NCBI RefSeq assembly: GCF_946480305.1
Contig: NZ_CAMLJQ010000009.1
Coordinates: forward strand, 1-64,000
Length of the DNA stretch: 64,000 bases
Direction of reading: 5' to 3'
DNA from: an uncultured Caldimonas sp.
Lineage (GTDB): Bacteria > Pseudomonadota > Gammaproteobacteria > Burkholderiales > Burkholderiaceae
Shown here in pieces: positions 25,302 through 34,150 of the stretch. The notes under the pieces are model-generated. The model had not been told where the DNA came from and made no database searches. It saw only the letters and a program-made list of their open reading frames with translations. Each line of letters opens with the position of its first letter. The first letter of the stretch is position 1. A program made the translations under genes and the position numbers.

Positions 25302-25781
25302 ATGACGATCACATTGCACGAAGCCCGTTCCACCGACGACGCACAACCCTCGCCCGACGACATCGAAGTCCGCGACAGCCCCGTGCACGGGCGCGGCGTC
25401 TTTGCGCTGCGCACGCTGCCAACCGGCCACGTGCTCGGCCTGTACGAAGGCCGCCGCTACTCGCCCCGCCAGGCCAGGGCGCGCCGCTGGGACCACGCGC
25501 TCACCTACGTCTTCGGCCTGTCCGACGGCTCGCTGATCGACGGGGCCCAGGGCGGCAACGCCACACAGCACATCAACCATTCGTGCGAGCCCAATTGCGC
25601 GGCCTACGAGGTGGAAGACGACGCCGGCGGGCTGCACATCAGCATCGAGACGACGCGCGAGATCGCACCTGGCGAAGAGCTGTTCCTCGACTACTCGCTG
25701 GATGCGGAGAGCAACGACCCCTCCACCTTTGCGTGCCGCTGCGGCGCCGCCGACTGCCGGGGATCGATGCTGGCGCCCTGA
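25302..25781 (+). CDS. SET-domain protein (lysine methyltransferase-like)
   Basis: A 159-residue protein holding little besides a SET domain: SPVHGRGVFALRTLPTG, the pseudoknot core INHSCEPNC, the following GEELFLDYS, and a post-SET-like zinc cluster FACRCGAADCRG. In eukaryotes SET proteins methylate protein Lys using S-adenosylmethionine. Bacterial copies are scattered and few substrates are known. No signal peptide. It ends 32 bp before the histidine leader peptide. Confidence 0.88.
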   Translation: MTITLHEARSTDDAQPSPDDIEVRDSPVHGRGVFALRTLPTGHVLGLYEGRRYSPRQARARRWDHALTYVFGLSDGSLIDGAQGGNATQHINHSCEPNCAAYEVEDDAGGLHISIETTREIAPGEELFLDYSLDAESNDPSTFACRCGAADCRGSMLAP

Positions 25782-25813
25782 CGCTGCCGGCCTTGGTGCA
25801 TACTCCGCCCGTG

Positions 25814-25906
25814 ATGACGCAGCGCCACCTCCCCCACCACCACCATCGCCCCGCCCGGGCGCCTTGGTGCGTGCTGCCTGCTCACGTCTTGCCTTCTTCC
25901 CGCTAG
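25814..25906 (+). CDS. hisL: Histidine-rich leader peptide of hisC attenuator
   Basis: A 30-codon frame begins [13 protein letters not shown], with five His codons in the first eleven and four in a row (25835-25846), then ends at TAG 25904. It is followed after 27 bases by an intrinsic terminator and then hisC. This is the arrangement of histidine-operon attenuators, where ribosome stalling at His codons prevents termination. No ribosome site is visible; a CATACT at 25799-25804 could be a -10 box giving an mRNA that starts almost at the ATG. Confidence 0.72.
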   Translation: MTQRHLPHHHHRPARAPWCVLPAHVLPSSR

Positions 25907-25940
25907 ACACCGATCTGCAGTCATCCCCACCCGAGGCGCC
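25858..25940 (+). promoter_or_regulatory. Antiterminator pairing of the hisC leader
   Basis: GGCGCCTTGG (25858-25867), inside the leader peptide frame, can pair over 10 bp (one G-U) with CCGAGGCGCC (25931-25940), the left arm of the terminator. GCGCC at 25822-25826, just before the His codons, can instead pair with GGCGC of the same segment, as a 1:2 hairpin should. Confidence 0.65.
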
Positions 25941-25961
25941 GCAAGGCGCCTTTTTGTTTTT
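25934..25961 (+). terminator. Attenuator terminator before hisC
   Basis: AGGCGCC-GCAA-GGCGCCT is followed by TTTTGTTTT. It lies 22 bp before the hisC ATG, so it would stop leader transcripts rather than serve the SET gene alone. Confidence 0.85.
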
Positions 25962-25982
25962 CCACCCCTGAAAGATGCACCG

Positions 25983-27047
25983 ATGAGCCACTACTGGAGT
26001 CCCCGCATCCGCACGCTCACGCCCTACAGGGCCGGCGAACAGCTCGACCTGCCGGGTCTGGTGAAGCTCAACACCAACGAGAACCCGTACGGGCCGGCAC
26101 CCGAAGTGCTGGCCGCGATTCGGGCCGCCGCGGACGACGCGTTGCGCCTCTACCCGGACCCCGACGCGCGACGGCTGAAGCACGCCCTCGCACGGCACCA
26201 CGGGCTGCAGCCACAGCAGGTGTTCGTCGGCAACGGCTCCGACGAAGTGCTCGGCCTGGCCTTCATGGCGTACTTCCTGCGTGACGAGCCGGTGCTGTTT
26301 CCCGACGTGAGCTACAGCTTCTACCCGGTGTATTGCGCGCTGTTCGGCGTGCCGTGCGAGCCGCAACCGGTGAACGAGCGGTTCGAGGTGGACCTGTCCC
26401 GCTACGACAGGCCTTGCGCCGGCGTGGTGCTGCCCAACCCCAACGCGCCCACCGGCATCGCATTGCCGCTGGCCGACATCGAAAGGCTGCTCGCCCTGCA
26501 GCCGCACCGGGTGGTGATCGTCGACGAGGCGTACGTCGACTTCGGCGCCGCCAGCGCGGTCGGCCTCATCGACCGGCACCCCAACCTGCTGGTGGTACAG
26601 ACCCTGTCGAAGTCGCGCGGGCTCGCGGGCCTGCGCGTCGGCTACGCGCTCGGCGCCGCGGAGTTGATCGCGGGCCTGGAGAGGGTGAAGAACAGCTTCA
26701 ACTCCTATCCGCTCGACCGGCTCGCACTGGCGGCGGCCGAAGCCGCCATCGGCGCGGACGCGCACTTCCGGCAGACCTGCGAACGCGTGAAGCGCAACCG
26801 CGACGGGCTCAGCGCTGCATTGCAATCGCTCGGCTTCGAGGTGCTGCCGTCATCGGCCAACTTCGTGTTCGCAAGCCATCCTGGGCATGACGCCGCCGGG
26901 CTGGCACGCCAGCTGCGCGAGCGGGCGATCCTCGTCAGGCATTTCAGCCAACCGAAGATCGCGCGCTTCCTGCGCATCAGCGTCGGCACCGAAGCCCAGT
27001 GCGACCAGCTGGTGCAGGCGCTGGCCGAGTTGCTGGCCTCGTCGTGA
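25983..27047 (+). CDS. hisC: Histidinol-phosphate aminotransferase
   Basis: A 354-residue fold-type I PLP enzyme converting imidazole acetol phosphate and glutamate to histidinol phosphate. Blocks: [46 protein letters not shown], and the Schiff-base Lys K210 in [15 protein letters not shown]. It stands alone; no other his gene is near. HisC paralogues can also act in aromatic amino-acid synthesis, but the His leader peptide upstream argues for a histidine role. It converges with the cytochrome gene, 14 bp away. Confidence 0.94.
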   Translation: MSHYWSPRIRTLTPYRAGEQLDLPGLVKLNTNENPYGPAPEVLAAIRAAADDALRLYPDPDARRLKHALARHHGLQPQQVFVGNGSDEVLGLAFMAYFLRDEPVLFPDVSYSFYPVYCALFGVPCEPQPVNERFEVDLSRYDRPCAGVVLPNPNAPTGIALPLADIERLLALQPHRVVIVDEAYVDFGAASAVGLIDRHPNLLVVQTLSKSRGLAGLRVGYALGAAELIAGLERVKNSFNSYPLDRLALAAAEAAIGADAHFRQTCERVKRNRDGLSAALQSLGFEVLPSSANFVFASHPGHDAAGLARQLRERAILVRHFSQPKIARFLRISVGTEAQCDQLVQALAELLASS

Positions 27048-27061
27048 CGGTACCGGCGGCC

Positions 27062-28345
27062 CTACTGCGCCGCGCCGCGCCGGTAGCGCAGCACGTCCAG
27101 GTGCGACACCGGCTCGGCGCCGTTGCCCCATGAGCCGCGGATGAAGGTCACCACGGCGGCCACTTCCGCATCGTCGAGCACGGGGCTGAACGGCGGCATG
27201 CCGTAGGGCCGCGGGTTGCCCGCAGTCGCTGGCGGGTAGCCGCCGCTCAGCACCACGCGGATCAGGTTGGCGGGCACCGCCATCGTCACGGCCCGGTTGC
27301 CGGCCAGGGGCGGGTAGGCCTTGCCGGCGCCCTCTCCTGCCTCGCCATGGCACTGCGCACAGTGTTGCTCGTAGAGCTTGGCACCGCGCGCCATGTCGGC
27401 CGGCGTCGCGCGTACCGGCTCGCGCGGCGCCTGCTGCGGCGTCTGCGGCAGGTCTTTCAGGAACACGGCCATCGCCTGCGCATCGGCGTCGCTCAGGTGT
27501 TGCGTGCTGCGGTACACCACCTCGGCCATCGGCCCCATCACCGAAGCCTGCGGCGACACGCCGGCCTTCAGCAGTTGCACCACGTGCGCGGTTTCCCACC
27601 CCGCCACGCCGGCTTCGTCGGCCGATGCAAGCGAGGGTGCGTACCAGTTCTGCATCGGGATCAGCCCGCCGCTCAGTTCGAGGTTCTCGCTGGTGGCGCC
27701 GAACATGTTGCGTGCGGCATGGCACGCCGTGCAATGACCCAGGCCGCGCACCAGATAGGCGCCGCGATTCCACTCGGCCGGCTTGTCGGCCCGGGGCTCG
27801 AACTCACCCGGCGTGAAGAACAGGGCCCGCCATACCGCGAGTGCTGCTTGCGTGTTGTACGGAAAGCGCAACGCATGGGGCCGGTTCTGCTGCGCGACCG
27901 GCGGCAGGCTCTGCAGGTAGGCGAACAGTGCGTCCGAGTCCTCACGCGTGACCTGCGTGTAGTTGGGGTATGGGAACGCGGGGTACAGCAGCCGGCCGTC
28001 GCGCGAGCGGCCGTTGTGCATGGCGCGCCAGAAATGGTCGGCCGTCCAGCGGCCCAGGCCGGTCTCGGCATCGGGCGTCAGGTTGCCCGCGTAAAGCGTG
28101 CCGAACGGCGTTTCGATCGCGCGGCCGCCGGCATAGGCCGCGCCGCCGCGCGCCGTGTGGCAGGCCACGCAGTTGCCCGCATTCGCGAGGTAGCGGCCGC
28201 GCTCGATCTGCGCGGGCGAGGCCGAGAACGACCGCCCCTCCCGGATCGGCTGCTCGTCACGACGGTTCAGCACCCACACCGCCGCACTCGCCACCGCTGC
28301 GACGAGCAGCACGGCCGCCAAGGTGTTGCGCCACAGCCGCCTCAT
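27062..28345 (-). CDS. Membrane-anchored triheme cytochrome c
   Basis: A 427-residue protein with an N-terminal anchor helix (NTLAAVLLVAAVASAAVWVL) and three haem motifs: CVACH, CTACH and CAQCH. It resembles the cytochrome subunit of quinoprotein and flavoprotein dehydrogenases, passing electrons to quinone or the terminal oxidase in the periplasm. The late motif PPATAGNPRPYGMPPF holds the probable Met ligand. Its ATG overlaps the diheme gene stop (ATGA). A close paralogue of the pair is at 55644-57646. No dehydrogenase gene adjoins. Confidence 0.9.
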   Translation of the reverse strand: MRRLWRNTLAAVLLVAAVASAAVWVLNRRDEQPIREGRSFSASPAQIERGRYLANAGNCVACHTARGGAAYAGGRAIETPFGTLYAGNLTPDAETGLGRWTADHFWRAMHNGRSRDGRLLYPAFPYPNYTQVTREDSDALFAYLQSLPPVAQQNRPHALRFPYNTQAALAVWRALFFTPGEFEPRADKPAEWNRGAYLVRGLGHCTACHAARNMFGATSENLELSGGLIPMQNWYAPSLASADEAGVAGWETAHVVQLLKAGVSPQASVMGPMAEVVYRSTQHLSDADAQAMAVFLKDLPQTPQQAPREPVRATPADMARGAKLYEQHCAQCHGEAGEGAGKAYPPLAGNRAVTMAVPANLIRVVLSGGYPPATAGNPRPYGMPPFSPVLDDAEVAAVVTFIRGSWGNGAEPVSHLDVLRYRRGAAQ

Positions 28346-29082
28346 CGCGCCGCTCCCTCGGTGGGCACGCCGCCGCAGGGCATCGGCAACGCCCCGGTGA
28401 GCGCACCCTGCGCGCTGGCAGGCTTGGCGCCCGCAGGCACGGGGCGGGACGACAGCCACGTCGAGACCGCGCCGATCTCGTCCGGCGTCAACGCGGCGGC
28501 GAGCTTGGCCATGCAGTCCGGTGCGGCGGCGCGACGCTGCCCCGTCTTCCATGCCCCCAATTGCCCGTTGAGGTAGTCGCGCGGCAACCCGAGCAAGCCC
28601 GGTATCGCCGGTTGCAAACCCATCAGCGCGTCGCCATGGCACTGCACACAGGCCGGCAGGCCGCGGCTCGCGTCGCCGCGCAGCACCAGCGCCTCGCCAC
28701 GTGCCATCACCTCGGCCGGTGCGTCGACGGTCTGCGGGGGCGGGTATGGCAGGTCGAGCGACGCGAAGTAGCGCGAGATCTCGAGCAGGTAGTCGTCGCT
28801 GAGGTGCTCGACCAGATAGGTCATCAGCCCATAGTGCCGGCGCCCTTCGCGGAAGTTGACGAGTTGGTTGTACAGATAGCCCGCCGGCTTGCCCGCGATG
28901 CGCGGGAAGTAACCTTCGTTGGTGGCCCGGCCCTCCTGCCCATGGCAGGCGGTGCAGGCGCGCACGCGTTCGGCAATGGTGTCGGGCACGCTGGCCCGGC
29001 TGCCCTGCGCGGTCGCACCGCCGCATGCGGCAAGTGCGGTCGCGGCGAGCGCCAGGCAGCGCAACGTGGTCATGGGTCGCAT
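28342..29082 (-). CDS. Diheme cytochrome c (c4-like)
   Basis: A roughly 246-residue exported protein with two haem motifs, CTACH and CVQCH, the first within a c4-like block GRATNEGYFPRIAGKPAGYL. The signal peptide ends near LAACGGATAQ; the LAAC could be a lipobox. A start at ATG 29082 is preferred over one 14 codons upstream, but ribosome sites are weak. Coupled by a four-base overlap to the triheme gene. Confidence 0.87.
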   Translation of the reverse strand: MRPMTTLRCLALAATALAACGGATAQGSRASVPDTIAERVRACTACHGQEGRATNEGYFPRIAGKPAGYLYNQLVNFREGRRHYGLMTYLVEHLSDDYLLEISRYFASLDLPYPPPQTVDAPAEVMARGEALVLRGDASRGLPACVQCHGDALMGLQPAIPGLLGLPRDYLNGQLGAWKTGQRRAAAPDCMAKLAAALTPDEIGAVSTWLSSRPVPAGAKPASAQGALTGALPMPCGGVPTEGAAR

Positions 29083-29195
29083 GGCGCTCACGATACCAGC
29101 GCGAGCGTGCTCGTCCTGCTGCAAAGGCCCACAGTGCGCACGGCGAGCGGCATCGGGTCAGCGCATGCCAGTGATGCGCGATCGATCGCCCACGC

Positions 29196-29228
29196 AAAAA
29201 GAGCAAGCCGCCCGAGGGCGGCTTGCTC
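29196..29228 (-). terminator. Terminator of the glycoside hydrolase gene
   Basis: A perfect 12-bp stem GAGCAAGCCGCC/GGCGGCTTGCTC with a 4-base loop is followed on the minus strand by TTTTTG. It lies 21 bp after the hydrolase stop. Confidence 0.92.
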
Positions 29229-29249
29229 ACTGCGTGAAAACAGCGGATC

Positions 29250-31649
29250 TCAGGGCTTCAGCAGCAAGGGCTCGATGCCCAGCGTCAACTGCCGCTCGGC
29301 GGGCACGGGCACTTGCATCCCCGTCAAGGTGTGCACGGTACTCACCGCCCAGGCAGACGGCAGATTCACCACCGTGCCGGGCACCGTCGACCACAGCACC
29401 ACCTGCTGCGCGCCATTGCGATCGAGCCGGAACACATACACCTGGTCGTTGATCTGATAGGCATCGATCAGGCGTGCGCCCTTCATCCAACGCACCATCT
29501 CGGCATAGGCAATCGCGGCCGGCGTGGGCGTGAGGAAATCCGATTCCACCAGCTTGGCCACCGGCTCGCCGGTTTCCCAGAAGTAGTAGTTGTGGTTGCT
29601 GACCCCACGCGCCCACATGATCATCAGCGCGCGCGCCATCACCGAGCGTTGCTGCTCGATCGTCGGCGTGAAGGCCGCACACGAGAACACCAGGGTGTCG
29701 CAGCCCGGCGCGCCTTCGGTGTTCCACAGCGGCTTGTCACCCACACCGTGCGTGGCCATCAGCTGCCGAACGTTGTCGATTGCCGCGGCCAGCTTTTCGG
29801 GCGACGTGTGGAAGTACCAGTGGAAGCCGATCACGTCCACATACTGCCCGCCACCCGCGGCCAGGAAGGCGTTGAGCCACGGCATGCCCTGACTTGCGGT
29901 GAGGCCGGGCGAGACGAGCTGGTTCTGCGGATCGGCGGCCTTCAGTTCCTCGCGTGCGATGCGCGCCATCTCCACCATCTCGGCGACCGTGCCGCGGTAG
30001 TGCGGCGCATAGTCGGGCTCGTTCCACAACTCCCAGTGCCGAATGCGGCCGGCATAGCGACGCGCCAGGGTGCGCACGTAGTCACGCCAGTCGTCCATGT
30101 TCGCGGGCGGACTGCTGGCACCCGGGCCATAGAGCGACTCCGCGTCGGGCATCTGCGCTGCCCACTGCGGTGTCTGCCCGAGCGTGTAGAGGATGCCGGC
30201 AGTGGCGTCGGAGCGCTGCACGAAGTCCACCAGCATGTCGAGCCGCTTGCCATGGGGCCCGTTGAAATCCCACACGTCGTTGGTCGGCTCCAGGTCGCGC
30301 CACGTGGTGCCGCTGTTCCAGAGCCGCACCATGCCGTGGCCGAGACTGGGCCAGTTCTGGTGCACGCCGAAGCGCACGAAATGCATGCCGAACAGCTGTG
30401 CCGGTATCGGGCTGGTATTGACGGGCGCCATCGCGTTGTGTGCCACCTCGTCGATGCTCATCGTGTCGACCCAGAGCGTCGCGCCCAGGGTCTTCTGCGC
30501 GATGCGCAGCGAACCGCTCACGTCGCCGATGTAGCTGCCGGTCAACTCGACCTTCTGCCACTGCGGCGTGAGGACGACCGTCTTGGTCGCGAACGGGTCC
30601 CAGGGGGCGGCGTCGCGCCGCAGGAGCACCTCGACGGTGGCTTCCACATCCGAGCGCAAGTACAGCACGGCGCGGTACTTCTTGCCTTTGGCGAACGCAT
30701 ACGGGTAGATCAGGTGCGCATCCCCGCCCCCTTTGCTGATGAGCTGGAATCGCTGCGACGCGGCTCCGGTATGCACGTATTCGGGGCGTGTCTCCTTGCC
30801 CATCGACCACTTCGGGGTAGGGCTGCCCCAGTGGTTGATCTTCCAGCCGGGCGCCAGCGAGGTGTAGGTACCCTCGGCGCCGGAGGACACCACCTGCGTG
30901 TACTGCGTTGCGGTGCCGCCCGCTGCGGGCAGGTTGATCGGCGCCACGGGCGCTGAGAGCACCTCGTGCAGCGTGACGTTGTCCACGTACACGTTCACAC
31001 CCGTGTCGATCAGCGCCAGCCGCACCGAACCCGCGGCCGAACCGCTGTAGGTGCCTTCGATCTGCACCTCGCGCCAAGTCGTGTCGAGTTCGACGGTCTG
31101 CGAAGCGTAGGCTTCCGGCGTGCTGCCGTCGCGCTGCAGCCGCACCACCGCGCTCGTCGGCGCTTCGGCCTTCAGCTGCAGCGTGACGCGGTACGTCTTG
31201 TCGGCAACGAAGCCGTAGGGGTAGGCCAGCTGTGCGTCGCCTCCCTCGGCGCGCTGCAACACGCGAAAGCGTTGTGCCGCCGAGCCCGTGTGCACGTTCT
31301 GCACGGAGGTCTCACGTGCGGCTTCGAACAGTGGTGCCGGCGTTCCTGCGGCCGCGACCGTCCAGCCGGGTCCGGTGCTCCCGAACGAAGTCTCGAAGTC
31401 GGAGTTCGCGAGCAGCAGGAGTCCGTCCGAATCGGCCGTGGTGAACAGTTGCGAGGCAAGCTGTTCCGTCTGCGCCGCCGGCGGTGCGGAAGATTCGGCC
31501 GGTTGGTCGGCCGTGGGAGACGTGGTGACGAGCACCGCTTCCCCCGTTGTGGACGATGCGCTGGATTCGTCGCCGCCCGAGCCGCCACCGCAGGCGAACA
31601 GCACGGACAAGCTCAACAACGACGCCCAACGCAGAGGCGACGATTTCAT
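29250..31649 (-). CDS. Lipoprotein glycoside hydrolase with two carbohydrate-binding modules
   Basis: A 799-residue exported enzyme. The lipobox LFACGGG (Cys20) suggests lipid anchoring. Two similar beta-sandwich modules follow, at about 80-235 and 265-405, each with HTG.A.QRF and YPY/YPYAF.KG/DK.YR motifs, like CBM4/9/16. The C-terminal TIM barrel has the clan-A acid/base Glu in WELWNEPDY and a likely nucleophile in LWNTEGAPG, fitting GH39/GH5-like families acting on plant polysaccharides. Substrate unknown; xylan-type is a guess from the neighbouring xylulose genes. Isolated gene with its own terminator. Confidence 0.85.
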   Translation of the reverse strand: MKSSPLRWASLLSLSVLFACGGGSGGDESSASSTTGEAVLVTTSPTADQPAESSAPPAAQTEQLASQLFTTADSDGLLLLANSDFETSFGSTGPGWTVAAAGTPAPLFEAARETSVQNVHTGSAAQRFRVLQRAEGGDAQLAYPYGFVADKTYRVTLQLKAEAPTSAVVRLQRDGSTPEAYASQTVELDTTWREVQIEGTYSGSAAGSVRLALIDTGVNVYVDNVTLHEVLSAPVAPINLPAAGGTATQYTQVVSSGAEGTYTSLAPGWKINHWGSPTPKWSMGKETRPEYVHTGAASQRFQLISKGGGDAHLIYPYAFAKGKKYRAVLYLRSDVEATVEVLLRRDAAPWDPFATKTVVLTPQWQKVELTGSYIGDVSGSLRIAQKTLGATLWVDTMSIDEVAHNAMAPVNTSPIPAQLFGMHFVRFGVHQNWPSLGHGMVRLWNSGTTWRDLEPTNDVWDFNGPHGKRLDMLVDFVQRSDATAGILYTLGQTPQWAAQMPDAESLYGPGASSPPANMDDWRDYVRTLARRYAGRIRHWELWNEPDYAPHYRGTVAEMVEMARIAREELKAADPQNQLVSPGLTASQGMPWLNAFLAAGGGQYVDVIGFHWYFHTSPEKLAAAIDNVRQLMATHGVGDKPLWNTEGAPGCDTLVFSCAAFTPTIEQQRSVMARALMIMWARGVSNHNYYFWETGEPVAKLVESDFLTPTPAAIAYAEMVRWMKGARLIDAYQINDQVYVFRLDRNGAQQVVLWSTVPGTVVNLPSAWAVSTVHTLTGMQVPVPAERQLTLGIEPLLLKP

Positions 31650-32096
31650 GATGGATCCTGGGATGAACTAATGAGGCCACGGGCATCACGGCATGCGCCC
31701 TTCAACCGCGAAGCGGGACCGGGCGCGAGCGTGAAAGGAGCGAGGGCGCGGGGCGTGGAGCGTCGGCAGATGCGACGCGACGCAAGGCGTGGAGGCGACG
31801 GCCCTTCCCTCGCAGGCTGGCAGGGGTCAGACGTTCGTCTGAGCGCACGACACCAGCGGCGGCACTGTGCTTATCGGCGGAGGCGCCTGCGACTAGACAC
31901 CTCTCGAAACACTTTCTGCGGCGCGTGTGGAATTTTGCGCAGTGCGCGGCGCAGCAGCGCGCGAAGCGCACGCGACTTCGGTAGAACCCCGCTCCCCGGC
32001 TGCAAAGGATGATGGTTCTTGCATGGCGGCGGTATCAATACATCTGATTACAGGGGGGTACCTTTACACCACCGAAGACCCAACCGAGGAGACGCT
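31650..32096. other. Intergenic region with palindrome TCAGACG-TT-CGTCTGA
   Basis: The 447 bases between divergent genes hold no supported gene. A 7-bp perfect palindrome lies at 31827-31842. The promoter of the binding-protein gene should lie in the last 100 bases, which are relatively AT-rich (GGTATCAATACATCTGATTA). Confidence 0.5.
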
Positions 32097-33404
32097 ATGA
32101 AGTTCCGCATTTCCCTGGCGTGGAGCCTGGCGCTGGCCGCCCCGTGGTCTGCCCACGCCACCGAACTGCTCGTCGCGACGGTCGACAACGGCCACATGAT
32201 CAAGATGCAGCAGCTCACGTCTCACTTCGAGAAGGCCAACCCGGGCATCACGGTGAAATGGGTCACGCTGAGCGAAGGCGACCTGCGCCAGAAGGTCAGC
32301 ACCGACATCACCAACAAGGGCGGCCAGTACGACATCGTGACCATCGGCATGTACGAGGTGCCGATCTGGGCGCGCAAGGGCTGGCTGCGGCCCTTCCAGC
32401 CGGAAGAGAAGTACGACGTGGGCGACCTGCTGCCCGCCATCCGCAAGGGCCTGACGGTGAACAACACGCTGTACGCCGCGCCGTTCTACGGCGAGAGCTC
32501 GATGCTGATGTACCGCAAGGACCTGGTGCAGAAGGCCGGCATCGCGCTGTCCTACCAGCCCACCTGGGAAGAGGTGCGCAAGGTGGCGGCGAAGCTGCAC
32601 GATCCGAAGGCCGGCGTGTATGGCATCTGCCTGCGCGGCAAGCCCGGCTGGGGCGACAACATGGCGTTGCTGTCGACGATGGTCAACACCTTCGGCGGGC
32701 AATGGTTCGACATGCAATGGCGCCCCCAGATCGACAGCGACCCGTGGAAGAAGGCCATCGCGTTCTACGTCGACCTGATGAAGAACTACGGTCCTCCGGA
32801 ATCGGGCAACAACAGCTTCAACGAGAACCTGGCGCTGTTCAATGCGGGCAAGTGCGGCATGTGGATCGACGCCACCATCGCCGCGTCCTTCGTGTCCGAC
32901 CCGCGGCAGAGCAAGGTGGCCGACAAGGTGGCCTTCGCGCAGGCGCCCACCGCCGTCACGCAAAAAGGCGCGAGCTGGCTGTGGGCCTGGTCGCTGGCCA
33001 TCCCTGCCGGCACGACCAAGGCCGATGCCGCGCAGCGCTTCGTCAACTGGGCCACCTCGCGCGAATACATCGAGCTCGTCGCACGCACCGACGGCTGGGC
33101 CCGCATCCCCACCGGCACGCGCACCTCCACCTACAAGCGGCCCGAGTTCCTGCAGGCCAGCAGCTTTGCGTTCCACGAGGCGATGGCGATCGCGTTCACC
33201 GACCCCGGCAACAGCACGCTACCGAAGTCGCCCTATGTGGGTGTGCAGTTCGCCTCCATCCCCGAGTTCCAGACCATCGGCAACGAGACCGGCCGGCGCA
33301 TCAGCGCGGCACTCGGCGGCCAGGTGTCGGTAGCCGAGGCGCTGTCATCTGCGCAACGCCAGGCCGAGTCCGAGATGCGGCAGGCCGGCTACTACGCGAA
33401 GTGA
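32097..33404 (+). CDS. Polyol/sugar ABC transporter binding protein, paralogue 1
   Basis: A 435-residue periplasmic binding protein (SBP family 1, SmoE/MtlE-like). The signal peptide ends ...SAHA/TELLVATVDNG. Typical blocks are TVKWVTLSEGDLRQKV, FYGESSMLMYRKDL, GKPGWGDNMALLSTMVNTFG and GKCGMWIDATIAA. GAGGAG precedes ATG 32097. It is related to, but clearly diverged from, the two near-identical binding proteins at 41636 and 44614. It lacks its own permease genes and may share the 38.8-41.6 kb transporter. Confidence 0.88.
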   Translation: MKFRISLAWSLALAAPWSAHATELLVATVDNGHMIKMQQLTSHFEKANPGITVKWVTLSEGDLRQKVSTDITNKGGQYDIVTIGMYEVPIWARKGWLRPFQPEEKYDVGDLLPAIRKGLTVNNTLYAAPFYGESSMLMYRKDLVQKAGIALSYQPTWEEVRKVAAKLHDPKAGVYGICLRGKPGWGDNMALLSTMVNTFGGQWFDMQWRPQIDSDPWKKAIAFYVDLMKNYGPPESGNNSFNENLALFNAGKCGMWIDATIAASFVSDPRQSKVADKVAFAQAPTAVTQKGASWLWAWSLAIPAGTTKADAAQRFVNWATSREYIELVARTDGWARIPTGTRTSTYKRPEFLQASSFAFHEAMAIAFTDPGNSTLPKSPYVGVQFASIPEFQTIGNETGRRISAALGGQVSVAEALSSAQRQAESEMRQAGYYAK

Positions 33405-33419
33405 ACGGAAGGCGACAAG

Positions 33420-33932
33420 ATGGACCAGCCCCACGACACCGACGACGCCGAGGCCTGGCGGCAACTGCGCGAGCACACGCAGTCGCAGGGCGACAGGATC
33501 GCCGCACTGCTCGACGCACTGCGCGTGCTGGCCTGCCTGGCAGATGACCTGGTGGCAGGTGCACGCACCGACCCTCACCACAGCGGCCCGGCGGCGGCGC
33601 AGCATGCAGCGACCATCGCCGCCGCCGTCGCCGCCCTCGCCGACGTGACGTGCCACTGCGTCGACCGCGGCGCCGCGTCGCTCGAACGCATGCGCGAGAA
33701 CCTGCTCGAGCGCCTCGCCGGGCAACCGGACTCGGGCGATGCCGAGTCGCGTCTTCATTCGCTGGTGACGGCCATGAACTCCTGTCGCCAGACCCGTGCC
33801 TCGGTGCGGTTGCTGGCGCGCCTCACGCAGCAGACCACGCAGTCGCTGCGGGAGGCCGCCATGCCGGCGGCAATGGGCGTGCTGCCCGAGACCTTTGCCC
33901 GGCAACTGCACCTGCTGCAGCTCAACGGCTGA
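33420..33932 (+). CDS. Unknown helical protein
   Basis: A 170-residue soluble, Ala/Leu-rich, all-helical-looking protein with no signal peptide. GGAAGG precedes the ATG, and it lies 15 bp after the binding-protein gene, so it is cotranscribed. A four-helix-bundle fold is plausible. No family recognised. The terminator at 34076 ends this transcription unit. Confidence 0.65.
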   Translation: MDQPHDTDDAEAWRQLREHTQSQGDRIAALLDALRVLACLADDLVAGARTDPHHSGPAAAQHAATIAAAVAALADVTCHCVDRGAASLERMRENLLERLAGQPDSGDAESRLHSLVTAMNSCRQTRASVRLLARLTQQTTQSLREAAMPAAMGVLPETFARQLHLLQLNG

Positions 33933-34075
33933 GCGGCTGCGCGGCGCGGGCGGTTCACTTTTCGCTGTCCCGCCATCGCAGCATCGGTGCTTTCGACGCC
34001 AGCGGCCCTGGATTGCCGCCAGTGATTCGACGGCAACCGACCTACGATGCCTGCTTGTCTCCTGGTACTGAGCCT

Positions 34076-34107
34076 TGGCCGCGCCGCAACTGCGCGGCCA
34101 TTTTTTT
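34076..34107 (+). terminator. Rho-independent terminator
   Basis: TGGCCGCGC/GCGCGGCCA with a 7-base loop is followed by seven T. It closes the plus-strand unit, facing the end of xylB. Confidence 0.9.
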
Positions 34108-34150
34108 GGGCTTCGCCGGCATAGGGCCTGTTATTGAGCAGGCCCCAGGC

